Assembly: GCF_015265435.1 (NCBI RefSeq) | Contig: NZ_JABJWH010000036.1 | Coordinates: 124,001-188,000 of the forward strand | Reading direction: 5' to 3' | Source: Alloalcanivorax profundimaris | Lineage (GTDB): Bacteria; Pseudomonadota; Gammaproteobacteria; Pseudomonadales; Alcanivoracaceae | Length of the DNA stretch: 64,000 nucleotides | Part shown: in pieces, positions 44,685 through 55,396 of the stretch | Position numbering within the stretch: the stretch's first letter is position 1 | Layout of the letters: each line of letters opens with the position of its first letter | Made by a program: the position numbers and the translations under genes | The notes under the pieces: model-generated | What the model saw: the letters and a program-made list of their open reading frames with translations, nothing else | Told to the model about the DNA's origin: nothing | The model's database searches: none

Positions 44685-45161
44685 TTACAACAGCGCTTCG
44701 ATGTCGTCGGCGATCTTTTCCGGCTTGTCCTTGGGCGCGTAGCGCCGCACCACCCGGCCATCCCGGTCCACCAGGAATTTGGTGAAGTTCCATTTGATCG
44801 CCTCGGTGCCGAGCACGCCGGGGGCCTCCGCCTTGAGAAAGCGGAACAGGGGGTGGGCGTCGTCCCCGTTCACATCGATCTTGTCGAACATGGGGAAACC
44901 GACGCCGTAGTTCTTTTCACAGAAGGCGCCGATCTCGCCAGCGCCGCCGGGCTCCTGATGGCCGAACTGGTTGCAGGGAAACCCGAGGACCTCCAGGCCG
45001 CGATCGGCGAAATTGTCGTACAGCTTCTGCAGGCCCTGGTACTGGGGCGTGAAACCGCACTTGCTGGCGGTGTTGACGATCAACAGCACCTTGCCCCGGA
45101 AATCGGCGAGGTTTTTCTCCTCGCCGTCCAGGGTGCGGGCCTGAAAGTCGTAAATGCTCAT
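44685..45161 (-). CDS. Glutathione peroxidase family thiol peroxidase
   Basis: 158 residues. The catalytic triad is present: cysteine 35 in NTASKCGFTPQ (cysteine in place of selenocysteine), glutamine in FPCNQFGHQEPG, and tryptophan in IKWNFTKFLVD. A second cysteine in the FPCNQF loop could form the resolving disulfide, making it thioredoxin-dependent as in most bacterial members. Cytoplasmic; reduces hydroperoxides. Its nearness to a sulfane-sulfur operon and dps suggests a redox-stress neighbourhood. Confidence 0.92.
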   Translation of the reverse strand: MSIYDFQARTLDGEEKNLADFRGKVLLIVNTASKCGFTPQYQGLQKLYDNFADRGLEVLGFPCNQFGHQEPGGAGEIGAFCEKNYGVGFPMFDKIDVNGDDAHPLFRFLKAEAPGVLGTEAIKWNFTKFLVDRDGRVVRRYAPKDKPEKIADDIEALL

Positions 45162-45203
45162 GGGGCGCCTCCCTCCTGAGTGAAGGTCGAACGGCGCCCC
45201 GGA

Positions 45204-46355
45204 TCAGCGGCGCGCCGAAAAGCAGCGCGCCAGCAGGGCGTCGTTCAATTCCTGATAGGTGAATGACTCGGCCGTCTCGTTGTTCAGCGTCACCGTCACG
45301 ATACCGGCATTCCCATCATATTCCACCTGGGCGGTGTTGCCCGCCTGGTCTTCCATGGTCAGCCCGCCGGAAACGATGGACTGGGTGTCACCGGGCACGA
45401 ACAGAGACACGTCCTTGTCGCGCTCCTGGTCCACGGTCAAGCCATCGGTGCTGACCTGATAGCGACCGACCGGGCAATCGCCGCCGATGGGCTGGCCGTC
45501 ACTGTCCAGGAAACGTCGGCCGAACACGCCGCTGTATTGCTCTTCCCGGTACTCGGAGGCGGAACGGTCATTGATCGCGTCATAGCGCATCACGAAGCGG
45601 TCGTTGGCGCTGGTGCCGGTCTGCAGATCGTAGCCGATCCCGTCACTGCCGCCGCTGCGGATGCGGCTCACCTGGTACAGCTCGGTGGCGCCGCCGCCAT
45701 CGCCCAGCTGGCTGTCCTGGGCGGTGCCCCGCCGTATCTCGATATGGCCATCCCAGTACCGGGACCAGTCCATAACGGGACCGTTTTCGGTGTTCAGAAC
45801 CGCGGTATAGGGGTCGTCCAGGCTGACGCCGGAGAGCTCATAGGCCACGAACTCATCGGCATTGGCGGGATCGGCGTTCACCGGGTAGCCGATGCGGCGC
45901 TCGCCCTCGGTGTGTGTCTCCAGGGATTCGGACGGATCGGACAGGTCGCCTTCCTGGCAGCCCTGTTCATCGGTGGTGACCACATCGAAAAGACCACCGG
46001 TGTAGGGTGATCCCAGGTCCTCATCAGCACGGCCGAGAAAAACCACCTGGCCACCGTCGGAGCAGTCCCGGGTCCGCACTACCCGACTCTCCTCCACATC
46101 ACCGCCCAGCATGCCGAACAGCGACAGCCCGGCGGCGGTCATGCCCACGGTGCTGCCGTAGACGGAACCCGGCGCCAGCAGGGCCACGGTTTCCGCGCTG
46201 TCGAAGGTGGCGGGGGACACTTCGGAGAGCGAGCGCGGCAGGGTGTCGCCGCCGTCTCCGCCACCGCCGCTGCCGCCACAGGCGGCCAGCACGCCGGCCA
46301 GGGCGAGGGTGATACCGGCCCGGGCCGGTGCGCGGTCAAACCGAATCCGTTTCAT
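45204..46355 (-). CDS. Uncharacterised lipoprotein at the end of the Tad locus
   Basis: 383 residues. Signal peptide with lipobox LAAC followed by a glycine-rich linker (GGSGGGGDGG). The mature part is acidic and has several cysteines (RDCSDGG, EQGCQEG, GGDCPVG, ARCFSARR). No family is recognised. It overlaps the OmpA-like gene by 20 bp and thus is probably the last gene of the pilus operon; it may be an envelope anchor, but this is inferred from position. Confidence 0.75.
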   Translation of the reverse strand: MKRIRFDRAPARAGITLALAGVLAACGGSGGGGDGGDTLPRSLSEVSPATFDSAETVALLAPGSVYGSTVGMTAAGLSLFGMLGGDVEESRVVRTRDCSDGGQVVFLGRADEDLGSPYTGGLFDVVTTDEQGCQEGDLSDPSESLETHTEGERRIGYPVNADPANADEFVAYELSGVSLDDPYTAVLNTENGPVMDWSRYWDGHIEIRRGTAQDSQLGDGGGATELYQVSRIRSGGSDGIGYDLQTGTSANDRFVMRYDAINDRSASEYREEQYSGVFGRRFLDSDGQPIGGDCPVGRYQVSTDGLTVDQERDKDVSLFVPGDTQSIVSGGLTMEDQAGNTAQVEYDGNAGIVTVTLNNETAESFTYQELNDALLARCFSARR

Positions 46356-47349
46356 CGTCTTGATCTCCTTGGGGCTGGGTTGCGCCGTCGCCGGTGGGGG
46401 CCGGCTCCGACGGAGGCGTCGCCGTTTCGGCGTCCGCCTGGGGGGTGGGGGCCGGCGCGGGCCGTTGTTCCAGGATCAGATCCACCCGGCGCCAGTGGCG
46501 GCCGTCCTCGCCCGGCGGCGGCACCTGGACCTGGCCGCCGTGGTTGGCGACCCGGTCGCCGGCGTCGGCGTGGTCGGCGAGCCAGGTGGCCACCCGGTCG
46601 GCCCGTTCCCGGGCCAGCCGGCGATTGCTGTCGCGGCCGTTTTCGGTGGCGGCGTCACCGGCGCCATCGGCGTAGCCGGTGACCGCGGCCTGGAGGTCGT
46701 CCTGTTCGCGCAGGGCGGTGGCCACGCGGTCCACGCGCAGCAGATCGGCCAGGCTCAGGCGGCTGTCGTTGAGCGCGAAGAACAGTTGCTGCTCACCGGG
46801 TTCGGCGGCCAGGGTGAGTACCCGGGTGAGGCGCGCGTTCTCCAGGCTCACCGCCACGCTGCGCGGCAGGTCATCCACTTCGTTGACGTACACCGCCACG
46901 TAGTCGCCTCGCTCCGCCTGCTTGCCCTTGTGGGCCAGCAGGTAATGCTGGCTGCCGCTTTCGCCGATCACCCCCTGGCCCAACATCAGCCGCCAGCCGG
47001 GAGCATCACCGCACTCATCGCGGTGGCACTCGAAAGCGATCCGGTAGCCGGCGCCGGTGAGCCGGGCACGGTAGTGCTCGATGATGCTCAGATCGCTGTC
47101 GGCGGGGGGATGATCGAGCACCACCCGACGCATCCGTCCGACCAGGTGAACTTCGCCACCGGAGGCATAGCCCTGGCGCGTCTCATTGTCCAGATAGCGT
47201 ATCGGCGAACTTGGCAGCTCGATGTTGATCCGCGACTGGTAGGTGCGCGCCATCACCGTTTCATGGTCGAACAGGGCCGGCACCTGCAGCGCCTTCACGG
47301 CACCGGCCAGAGCCATCAACGCCAAAGCCGACGAAATTCGCTTGATCAT
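46336..47349 (-). CDS. OmpA-like periplasmic/outer-membrane protein of the Tad locus
   Basis: 337 residues with a signal peptide (SSALALMALAGAVKA). The first part (about 25-180) resembles DUF4892 (ALFDHETVMARTYQSRINIELP quoted in part). The second is an OmpA-type peptidoglycan-binding domain (VTGYADGAGDAATENGRDSNRRL quoted in part, and ARERADRVATWL). A proline- and acid-rich tail follows. It could fasten the pilus machine to the cell wall. GAGGTAAAGC precedes the ATG. Tad-locus membership is inferred from the tight gene order. Confidence 0.85.
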   Translation of the reverse strand: MIKRISSALALMALAGAVKALQVPALFDHETVMARTYQSRINIELPSSPIRYLDNETRQGYASGGEVHLVGRMRRVVLDHPPADSDLSIIEHYRARLTGAGYRIAFECHRDECGDAPGWRLMLGQGVIGESGSQHYLLAHKGKQAERGDYVAVYVNEVDDLPRSVAVSLENARLTRVLTLAAEPGEQQLFFALNDSRLSLADLLRVDRVATALREQDDLQAAVTGYADGAGDAATENGRDSNRRLARERADRVATWLADHADAGDRVANHGGQVQVPPPGEDGRHWRRVDLILEQRPAPAPTPQADAETATPPSEPAPTGDGATQPQGDQDDETDSV

Positions 47350-47352
47350 GCT

Positions 47353-48147
47353 TTACCTCAGATTCTTGCAGTTGGTGTTTCTCAGCAGGTTGCCTTCGCA
47401 GCGCACCGGCGTTTGCATGCGCACCACGGCGTGGCTGGACAGGGGAAAGTAGTAACCGCCTTCGGCGGCGCGCATCAGGCTGCAGCGGCGCCAGTCCCCG
47501 GAGTTGATCAGGCCGCTGACATTGACCGCTTCCCAAATCAGCTTGTTGATCCCCGGCACCTTCATTTCCTGGCACCAGACCGTGCGCACCTTGAGCAGGT
47601 TGGCGTCCTGCACGTTGATCTTGCGGCCATTCACATCCACCTGGGTGGACGGGCGCTCCGACAGATTGTCGTTGGGGATTTCGTAGTAGCGGGCGTCGGC
47701 CTCCACTTCCCGGTAGTCGCCGCCGTTGGGGCAGCCGCGCCGCCGGCAGTCGCTGGTAAGCCGCCAGGCCGGCCGCGACAGCTCGCGGAAGCCGGCGGCG
47801 GTGGGCGAAATTACTTCCACCTTGGCGATCGGGTGAGCGTCGACCCCGTAGAGACGGCCCAGCGCTTCGCGCCGGGCGGTGTAGGTCGCCAGGTTCGGCG
47901 ATTCGCCGGGGGGCGCCGCGTACATCGTGGGCAGCATGCCGCGCACCAGCTCCTGCTTCATGTCGCTGGTGAAGGCGTTGTGCAGGCTGCCGGCGCGGGC
48001 GGCGCGGAAGGTGGCGTCATTCAGCGTGGCCTTGGCGCGGTACATCAGTCCGAGCTGCAGAATCGCCAGCAACAGGGGCACGCCCCAGGCGAAGGTGATC
48101 AGCATCTCCGCCAGGGCCTGGCCCCGTTGCGCGCGCCGGCGCATCAT
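47353..48147 (-). CDS. TadE/TadG-like minor pilin
   Basis: About 264 residues. It begins with the TadE pattern RRAQRGQALAEMLITFAWGVPLLLAIL: a prepilin-like basic leader, glycine, glutamate five residues later and a long hydrophobic helix. The rest is periplasmic with two pairs of cysteines. The start could be the ATG at 48147 or 48144; GGAGGAG is upstream. It overlaps the TPR gene. Minor pseudopilins of this type are needed for Flp pilus assembly. Confidence 0.85.
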   Translation of the reverse strand: MMRRRAQRGQALAEMLITFAWGVPLLLAILQLGLMYRAKATLNDATFRAARAGSLHNAFTSDMKQELVRGMLPTMYAAPPGESPNLATYTARREALGRLYGVDAHPIAKVEVISPTAAGFRELSRPAWRLTSDCRRRGCPNGGDYREVEADARYYEIPNDNLSERPSTQVDVNGRKINVQDANLLKVRTVWCQEMKVPGINKLIWEAVNVSGLINSGDWRRCSLMRAAEGGYYFPLSSHAVVRMQTPVRCEGNLLRNTNCKNLR

Positions 48148-48602
48148 CACCGCTCCTCCGCCCGGTCGGCGGTGAGCGCGTCCACCAGCCGCTGGCGCAG
48201 GGCGCCGAGCCGGCGCTGATCGGCGGGCTGGTCGGCGAAGCGCTGCTCGGCATCGGCCAGGGTGCGCAGGGATTGGCGGGTGCGCACCAGCGCCAGGTTG
48301 TACCAGGCCCGGGCCTGGTCCGGGTCCAGTTCCAGGCAGCGCTCGTACATGGTGATGGCGGCATCCAGCTGGCCGCTGCGGGCGTAGATGTTGCCCAGGC
48401 GGAACCAGCCCTGGTAGAGCTCCGGGTTGTCGTTGACCAGCTCCCGGTAGTAAGCCTCCGCTTCCACGAACAGACCGTCCGTGTAGGCCTGCTCCGCGCG
48501 GCGCAGCTTGTTGGCGCTGTGTTCGCCGTCGATGTTCGAGGCGCTGGTGGCGCAGGCGCTAAGCAGCGCGGCCAGTATCAGCGTCGGCCACAATCTGTAC
48601 AT
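48147..48602 (-). CDS. tadD: TPR lipoprotein (TadD-like)
   Basis: 151 residues from MYRLWPTLILAALLSAC (AAGGAG upstream). The lipobox is LSAC. Two to three tetratricopeptide repeats follow (AEQAYTDGLFVEAEAYYREL, GWFRLGNIYARSGQLDAAIT, RAWYNLALVRTRQ). TadD helps place the secretin in the outer membrane. It overlaps the DUF192 gene by 44 bp, an unusually long overlap. Confidence 0.85.
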   Translation of the reverse strand: MYRLWPTLILAALLSACATSASNIDGEHSANKLRRAEQAYTDGLFVEAEAYYRELVNDNPELYQGWFRLGNIYARSGQLDAAITMYERCLELDPDQARAWYNLALVRTRQSLRTLADAEQRFADQPADQRRLGALRQRLVDALTADRAEER

Positions 48603-48918
48603 GGCTGTTCTCCTTGATTCCCAGGTCGGCGGCGGTACCGGCGGCCAGCTCCAGTACCGAGCGAGCGCGCCAGACAGTGGCGGTGCGCCAGGGCTTGAGC
48701 CCGGCGTGCACGCGCAGCACCCGGCCGTGCGCGTCGAGGAACACGGCGTCGATGGCGAAGCGCATGAAAAACATATGGATGGAACGACAGCGCGGAATCC
48801 ACAGGGCGTCCTCCGGCGCCAGCCGAGCACGGCCGATCAGGCCCACCAGACGGCGCCGGTAATGCAGGGCGGCTTCGGCGCGCAGCGGCGTGGCGCGATC
48901 GTCCAGGTACACCCTCAC
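48559..48918 (-). CDS. DUF192 family protein
   Basis: 119 residues with the DUF192 core (RSIHMFFMRFAIDAVFLDAHGRVLRVHAGLKPW, shortened to key motifs: SIHMFFMRFAID and GLKPWR, and SVLELAAG). DUF192 proteins are usually secreted, but this one has no signal peptide. GTG start with GGAGGTG upstream, overlapping the TadC stop. DUF192 genes recur inside Tad loci of Pseudomonas relatives. Function unknown. Confidence 0.85.
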   Translation of the reverse strand: MRVYLDDRATPLRAEAALHYRRRLVGLIGRARLAPEDALWIPRCRSIHMFFMRFAIDAVFLDAHGRVLRVHAGLKPWRTATVWRARSVLELAAGTAADLGIKENSHVQIVADADTGRAA

Positions 48919-49802
48919 CGGAACACCTCCCAGAGCTTCATGGCGATGGGGAAGCCGATGATCAGAAAGGTGGTGGGGAAGATGAACGCCACCAGCGGCA
49001 GGATCAGCTTCACCGGCGCCTGCATGGCCAGTTTCTCGGCGAGCTGGAAGCGTTCCGTGCGGCGCTGGTCCGCCTGGCCCTTGAGCACGTCGCCGATGCT
49101 GGCGCCGGTGCGCTCCGCCTGTACCACGGCGTTGACGAAGGTCTGCACCGCGTCCACGTCGACCCGTTCGGCCATCAGGCGCAGGGCATCGAAGCGGCCC
49201 ATGCCGGCGCGGATGTCACGCATGACCTTGTTGAGCTCCGCCTTCATGGGCCCTTCCGGGCCCTTTTCCACGGAGTGGCGAATGGCGCCGGTGAAGTTGG
49301 CGCCGGCCTGGATGCTCATGGCCAGGTAATCGAGGAACACCGGCAGCTGGCGGAGGATTTCAATGCGCCGTTTCTTGCGTTTTTCCCGGGCGTTCAGATA
49401 GGGCAGCGCGAAGCCCAGCAGGCCCGCCAGGAACACCCAGAGCGGATCGCTGTGTTCCAGCATGGCCAGACACAGCCAGGTGCCCAGCATGAACAGCAGC
49501 GAGGACACCACCTGCAGCCCGAAGAACTGCTGGGCGTTCATCATGAAGCCCTGCCCGGATTGCGCCAGCAGCCGGTTGCCACGGGCAATCTGCTCCACCC
49601 GCATGAGGCTGCCCAGATAGTGGGCGAAGAATTCCACCAGCGGCCACACCAGGCGCAGCGTGAACGGCAGTGGGTCCATGAACTCGCGCTCGTCGCGCTC
49701 CACTTCCTTGCGCGCGCGGTTGAGCGCCAGAAACATCAGGATCAAGGCCACCGGCAGCAGACACACGGCGATCAGGGCGTAGAGGGCTCCGGACTCAAAC
49801 AT
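48915..49802 (-). CDS. tadC: Tad pilus inner-membrane protein TadC
   Basis: 295 residues with a type II secretion F domain (IEILRQLPVFLDYLAMSIQAG, then GMGRFDALRLMAERVDVDAV and GASIGDVLKGQADQRR). Helices lie near the N-terminus (residues 8-25 and 95-135) and at the C-terminus (LPLVAFIFPTTFLIIGFPIA). Together with TadB it forms the inner-membrane platform. It overlaps TadB by 8 bp. Confidence 0.92.
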   Translation of the reverse strand: MFESGALYALIAVCLLPVALILMFLALNRARKEVERDEREFMDPLPFTLRLVWPLVEFFAHYLGSLMRVEQIARGNRLLAQSGQGFMMNAQQFFGLQVVSSLLFMLGTWLCLAMLEHSDPLWVFLAGLLGFALPYLNAREKRKKRRIEILRQLPVFLDYLAMSIQAGANFTGAIRHSVEKGPEGPMKAELNKVMRDIRAGMGRFDALRLMAERVDVDAVQTFVNAVVQAERTGASIGDVLKGQADQRRTERFQLAEKLAMQAPVKLILPLVAFIFPTTFLIIGFPIAMKLWEVFR

Positions 49803-50638
49803 CGATGGACACTATCTTCTTGATGAACCAGAACCCGAGCAGCTCGAGCACCACGATCACCGCGCACACCGCCCAGCCGGCCATGGTGGTGAACAGCTTG
49901 TCCATGGCCTCCGGTTCGATCTGCGCGATGGCGAATCCCACCGCCAGGGGCAGCAGCGCCATCACATAGCCCTGGGCCTTGCCCATGGCGGTGAGCGCCT
50001 TGATCTTGCCTTCGATTTCCAGCTTGCGGCGCAGCGTTTCAGCCAACCTCGCCAGTACGTCCGCCAGGCTGCCGCCCACTTCCCGGGCGATCTTCATGCC
50101 GGCGGTGAGCATGCGCAGGTCCTCGCCGGGCATGCGCTCGAGCATATTGTCCAGGGCTTCGTTGAAGTCCACGCCCATCTTCAGCTCGCGCAGTAGCAGG
50201 CCGAATTCCTGGCGAATCGGCCCGGAGGATTCCTTCACCATCAGTTCCAGGGCGGATTGCAGGTTGGAGCCGGCGCGCAGCATGGAAGCCACCGAGGCCA
50301 TGCTGTCCGGCAGGGCATAGCTGAAGCTGCGTTCGCGGCGCGCGCGCAGTACCGAATAGACCATGCGCGGGCAGGCGGCGAGCGCCGCCGCCACCAGCAC
50401 GCTGACCAGCAGGTTGCCGGACACCGCCCAGATCAGAAACGCGGATACCACCAGAATGCCCAGGTTGAACAGGAACAGCTTCTGCGGATCGATGAAGATG
50501 AACAGATCCTTGAGGTTGGCCTCGGCGCTTTCCCGAAACCGCTCCTCGTAACGCACCGCCGCCTGGGTGAACAGGCGGTAGCCCATCAGCGCGAACAGAA
50601 ACACGCTGACGGCCAGCAGCAATGCGAACAGCAGGATG

Positions 50639-50649
<11 letters not shown>
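49795..50649 (-). CDS. tadB: Tad pilus inner-membrane protein TadB
   Basis: 284 residues. T2SF domain with the TadB feature ALPDSMASVASMLRAGSNLQSAL, then GEDLRMLTAGMKIAREVGGSLADVLARLAETLR (shortened here to key segments REVGGSLADVL and RRKLEIEGKIKALTA), plus N- and C-terminal helices. Platform partner of TadC and of the ATPase encoded upstream. It begins inside the end of the ATPase gene (11-bp overlap). Confidence 0.92.
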
Positions 50650-52339
<1,690 letters not shown>

Positions 52340-52343
52340 CCGC

Positions 52344-53663
52344 CTACTCCATCAACAGGGCGTCGATTTCCATGTCCTTGCGGATCGACTCCACTTCGCC
52401 GCGCACCCGTTCCACCAGCTTCTGGTTGCTCTCTTCCTGGGCATCGACGATGCGCGGGGTGACCATGATCAGCACCTCGCTTTCATCGATGCGGTCCTCG
52501 GTGGAACTGAACAGCTTGCCGAGGATGGGAATGTCACCGAGGAACGGGACTTTCTGGGTTTGCTTGGCCAGGTTGCCGGACACCAGGCCGGAGATGACGA
52601 TGGTGTCCTGGTCCTTGACGTTGATGGTGGTCAGGGCGCGGCGCACGAGCACGCCGGGCACGCCGTTCACCTGGGTGGACAGGTCGATGTTGCTGACCTC
52701 CGCTTCCACCGAGGCCTTGATGTCGTCGCCGGACACCACCGGAAGAATGTTGAGAATGATGCCGTACTCTCGGAAGGTGACGTCGATGAACCCGTCCTGG
52801 TTGATCACCGGAATCGGGTAGTCGCCACCGGAGCGGAACTCCGCCTCCTCGCCGCTGCGCGCCACCAGCCTCGGCGCCGAAAGAATGCGCGCGTCGCCCA
52901 CTTCCGCCAGCGCTTCGATGGTGGAACCGATGCCGGTGGTGATGCCGAAGTACTGCTGGGTGTCGTAGCTGTCGAAATTGAAGTTGGCGTTCTCCAGGGC
53001 CTCGGAGATCTGACCGGGCAGCTCGTTCTCGGCGCTGCTGTAGACCCCGAAAATGGGGTTGGTGGTGGCCGCGGAGTGCACGCCATAGGCCGGCCCACCG
53101 ATCTGGTCATCCCAGCGAATGCCCAGACGCTGCAGATCCTGGCGGCCGATCTCGACGATCTTCACGTCCATGCGCACCATCTCGGAAACCTCGAAGCCGT
53201 CGCCGCGCACCATGTTGATGGAGTTCGGCATCTCGTCGGTGAGTTCCTTGATGATGTCGATGAACTGCGGCTCCACGCGGCCCTTGAACACCACGTATTT
53301 GCCGACCTGCTCCACCTCCAGGCCCTGGAACAGGTTGGCGAGTTTCTTGGACACACTGAGCTGGCGGTCCACCGGCAGGCTGGAGACGGTGACTTCCAGC
53401 GTGTCCTTGCGGCCACCGCGCTTCCAGACCGATACATTGGACACCCCCTCGGCCACGCCGATCAGGAGCAGGGAGCCGTCGTCGAGTACCTTGTAATTGA
53501 GGACGCTGGGACTGCCCACCGCCACGCGGGTGATGGTGCCCATGGAAAAGGTGCGCGCTTCCCCGGCGTACAGATCCATATAGCGGGTGGCGGCGGTGGC
53601 CGTCGACGCCCACAGGCTGGCGGCCAGCAGTACCAGTACGATGCTACTTCTCATTGCTTTCAC
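52344..53663 (-). CDS. rcpA: Flp pilus secretin (CpaC/RcpA)
   Basis: 439 residues from GTG (GGAG seven bases upstream), ATG nine bases later as alternative. Signal peptide MKAMRSSIVLVLLAASLW. The N-terminal pilus-specific domain (ITRVAVGSPSVLNYKVL) and BON-like part precede the secretin core (DIKASVEAEVSNIDL, VSGNLAKQTQKVPFLGDIPILGKLF shortened to VPFLGDIPILGKLF), the classic secretin signature. It forms the outer-membrane pore of the pilus. The gene overlaps CpaB by 20 bp. Confidence 0.93.
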   Translation of the reverse strand: MKAMRSSIVLVLLAASLWASTATAATRYMDLYAGEARTFSMGTITRVAVGSPSVLNYKVLDDGSLLLIGVAEGVSNVSVWKRGGRKDTLEVTVSSLPVDRQLSVSKKLANLFQGLEVEQVGKYVVFKGRVEPQFIDIIKELTDEMPNSINMVRGDGFEVSEMVRMDVKIVEIGRQDLQRLGIRWDDQIGGPAYGVHSAATTNPIFGVYSSAENELPGQISEALENANFNFDSYDTQQYFGITTGIGSTIEALAEVGDARILSAPRLVARSGEEAEFRSGGDYPIPVINQDGFIDVTFREYGIILNILPVVSGDDIKASVEAEVSNIDLSTQVNGVPGVLVRRALTTINVKDQDTIVISGLVSGNLAKQTQKVPFLGDIPILGKLFSSTEDRIDESEVLIMVTPRIVDAQEESNQKLVERVRGEVESIRKDMEIDALLME

Positions 53664-54537
53664 TCACCGTCTCCGTATCCCATGCGCCTTCCGCCAGCTG
53701 ATAGACGCGCCCCTGGCCGGCGGCTTGTTTGTTCCAGTACCGGCGCTCCTGGTCGCCGGCGCGGTAGGTGTTGGCGTTCAGCTGCCCGTTGTTGGCCTCG
53801 CCGCCGGCGAGCACCTCGATCCCGTCGCGGCCCTGGGCCTGGCCGTAGTTGGCCACCTTCTCGTCGTCCGGGTGGCGCAGCAAAAAGCTCAGCTCGCCGG
53901 CGGCGCGGGCGCGCAGCATTTTCGCCACGTCTTCCACCGGCACCCCCACGGTGATCGACGAATAAGGCTGGCCGTCATCGCCGAAGCCCATGTCCGCCAT
54001 GGTGCGCGGCCCGGTGGCCAGCACCGTGATGTTGTCGAGCAGCTTCTCCATGTAGAAAGCGCCGCCTTCGTCGACCACGCTGAGCAGGTCGATGTGGTCA
54101 CCGGCCTGCAGCAGGTTCTCCGAGGAATCCACCGGGCTGGCATCCACGGTGATGGCGCGCTCGCCGGGGCGCAGCAGTTCCGAGAAGGAGCCCACGCCCT
54201 GCATGCCGGCGATGAACGCGGAGATCAGCGCGGTGCCTTCCTTCATGGGCATCTTCAGCCGCAGACCGGAGACGCCGTCGTACTGGTTGACGCTGATGGC
54301 GCCGGACGGCACGAATTCCCGGGGTATCTCGCGAATCGCCATGGTGCTGCCGTCCACCGGATCACCGGGGTAAAGATCCCGGGACGCCACCACGATCTGC
54401 ACCGGCTCCTTCTGGCGGGCCAGTTCACTGCGGATCGAGGCCTCGCGGTTCTCCAGATAGGTGAGGCCCAGCCAGCCGGCGAGAACCGCCAGACCGATGG
54501 CCACCACCAGCATGATGATTGCGGTGTATTTCTTCAT
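53644..54537 (-). CDS. cpaB: Flp pilus assembly protein CpaB/RcpC
   Basis: 297 residues. One N-terminal membrane helix (AIIMLVVAIGLAVLAGWLGL), then SAF/CBD domain features (VASRDLYPGDPVDGSTM and RAITVDASPVDSSENLLQAGDHIDLL, key parts ASRDLYPG and LQAGDHIDLL). It is periplasmic and links to the secretin. Overlaps the secretin gene, which is read downstream. Length and motifs match the family. Confidence 0.9.
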   Translation of the reverse strand: MKKYTAIIMLVVAIGLAVLAGWLGLTYLENREASIRSELARQKEPVQIVVASRDLYPGDPVDGSTMAIREIPREFVPSGAISVNQYDGVSGLRLKMPMKEGTALISAFIAGMQGVGSFSELLRPGERAITVDASPVDSSENLLQAGDHIDLLSVVDEGGAFYMEKLLDNITVLATGPRTMADMGFGDDGQPYSSITVGVPVEDVAKMLRARAAGELSFLLRHPDDEKVANYGQAQGRDGIEVLAGGEANNGQLNANTYRAGDQERRYWNKQAAGQGRVYQLAEGAWDTETVSESNEK

Positions 54538-54552
54538 TCGTTCACGAACCCG

Positions 54553-54726
54553 TTAGCCAGGGACCGACATGGCCCAGATGTACGATTCTTGATTGGCCTG
54601 GAAGGCCTCCATCAGAAACCCGATGGCGCTTTGCCCGTCGAACACCGGCGCGAACAACGCGCCGACGACGAATACCGCGCCCACCACGTATTCCACGTAG
54701 GCCTGCCCGTTCTGACGCCTTTTCAT
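54553..54726 (-). CDS. Small Flp/TadE-like pilin, 57 residues
   Basis: 57 residues beginning MKRRQNGQAYVEYVVGAVFV. It has a basic leader, then G followed by QAYVEY, giving the class IVb prepilin site G|xxxxEY, then a hydrophobic helix (VVGAVFVVGALFAPVF) and a short polar tail. It overlaps the upstream gene by 4 bp (ATGA) and lies 15 bp before CpaB. It is too short for common gene-calling cut-offs, so it may be absent from annotations. Either a minor pilin or a second major pilin. Confidence 0.78.
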   Translation of the reverse strand: MKRRQNGQAYVEYVVGAVFVVGALFAPVFDGQSAIGFLMEAFQANQESYIWAMSVPG

Positions 54727-55388
54727 CGGCGCACCTCCACGGTCATCACGTTGACCTCGCGGCCTTGCCGCTTGATGACGATGTCCATTTCCCGGTCGTC
54801 CTTGGCCAGGCTGATGCGCGCGCCGCGCCGGGACTGATCCAGGTTCTTGCGCACCGCCGTCCAGTGATGGCTGCGGTAATGATTCAGGTAGTAGTTGTAG
54901 TTGCTGCCCACCGAATGCTGATTGCGCAGGATCACCGTGCGCGACGGCCGGCCCGCGTCCTCGGCGGTGATGTCGCTGATCACCTGGCTGCGCGGCAGTG
55001 CCGGCACGCCTTCGCCGGGCGGCGCCGAGGTGCGCAGATCGGCGATGCGGCTGACGCCCACCTGGGCGTAGGTGGTGCCGGCCAGGTCGGTGATCTGCAC
55101 CGTGGTGTAGTAATCACCCCGCAGGCTGCTCAGCACCCACCATTTGCCCTGGCGGGCTTCCTTGTGATCGCGGCCCTGTTCATCCCAGGCCTTGGTGTAG
55201 AAGCGTTTCAGCTGCTCCACGTCGCGCGGATAATTGAAGGTGAAGATACGCATGGCCACGCCGTTGAACACCATGCTGTCGGCCACCCACTCCCGTTTCA
55301 CGCCGTCGGGCACAGGCACGTCCGGCCAGTCATCGGCCAGCGCCAGACCGGTGAGCAACAGCGTCATCACGAACAGAACAGGTTTCAT
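54723..55388 (-). CDS. Secreted hypothetical protein of the Tad locus
   Basis: 221 residues from MKPVLFVMTLLLTGLALA (ATG 55386-55388, AGGAG upstream). A signal peptide is followed by a soluble domain rich in aromatic and basic residues (RIFTFNYPRDVEQLKRFY, VGSNYNYYLNHYRSHHW). No known family is recognised. Its location between TadE-like and pilin genes points to a periplasmic helper of pilus assembly. Its stop overlaps the 57-residue pilin start. Confidence 0.75.
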   Translation of the reverse strand: MKPVLFVMTLLLTGLALADDWPDVPVPDGVKREWVADSMVFNGVAMRIFTFNYPRDVEQLKRFYTKAWDEQGRDHKEARQGKWWVLSSLRGDYYTTVQITDLAGTTYAQVGVSRIADLRTSAPPGEGVPALPRSQVISDITAEDAGRPSRTVILRNQHSVGSNYNYYLNHYRSHHWTAVRKNLDQSRRGARISLAKDDREMDIVIKRQGREVNVMTVEVRR

Positions 55389-55396
55389 GGTGGCTC

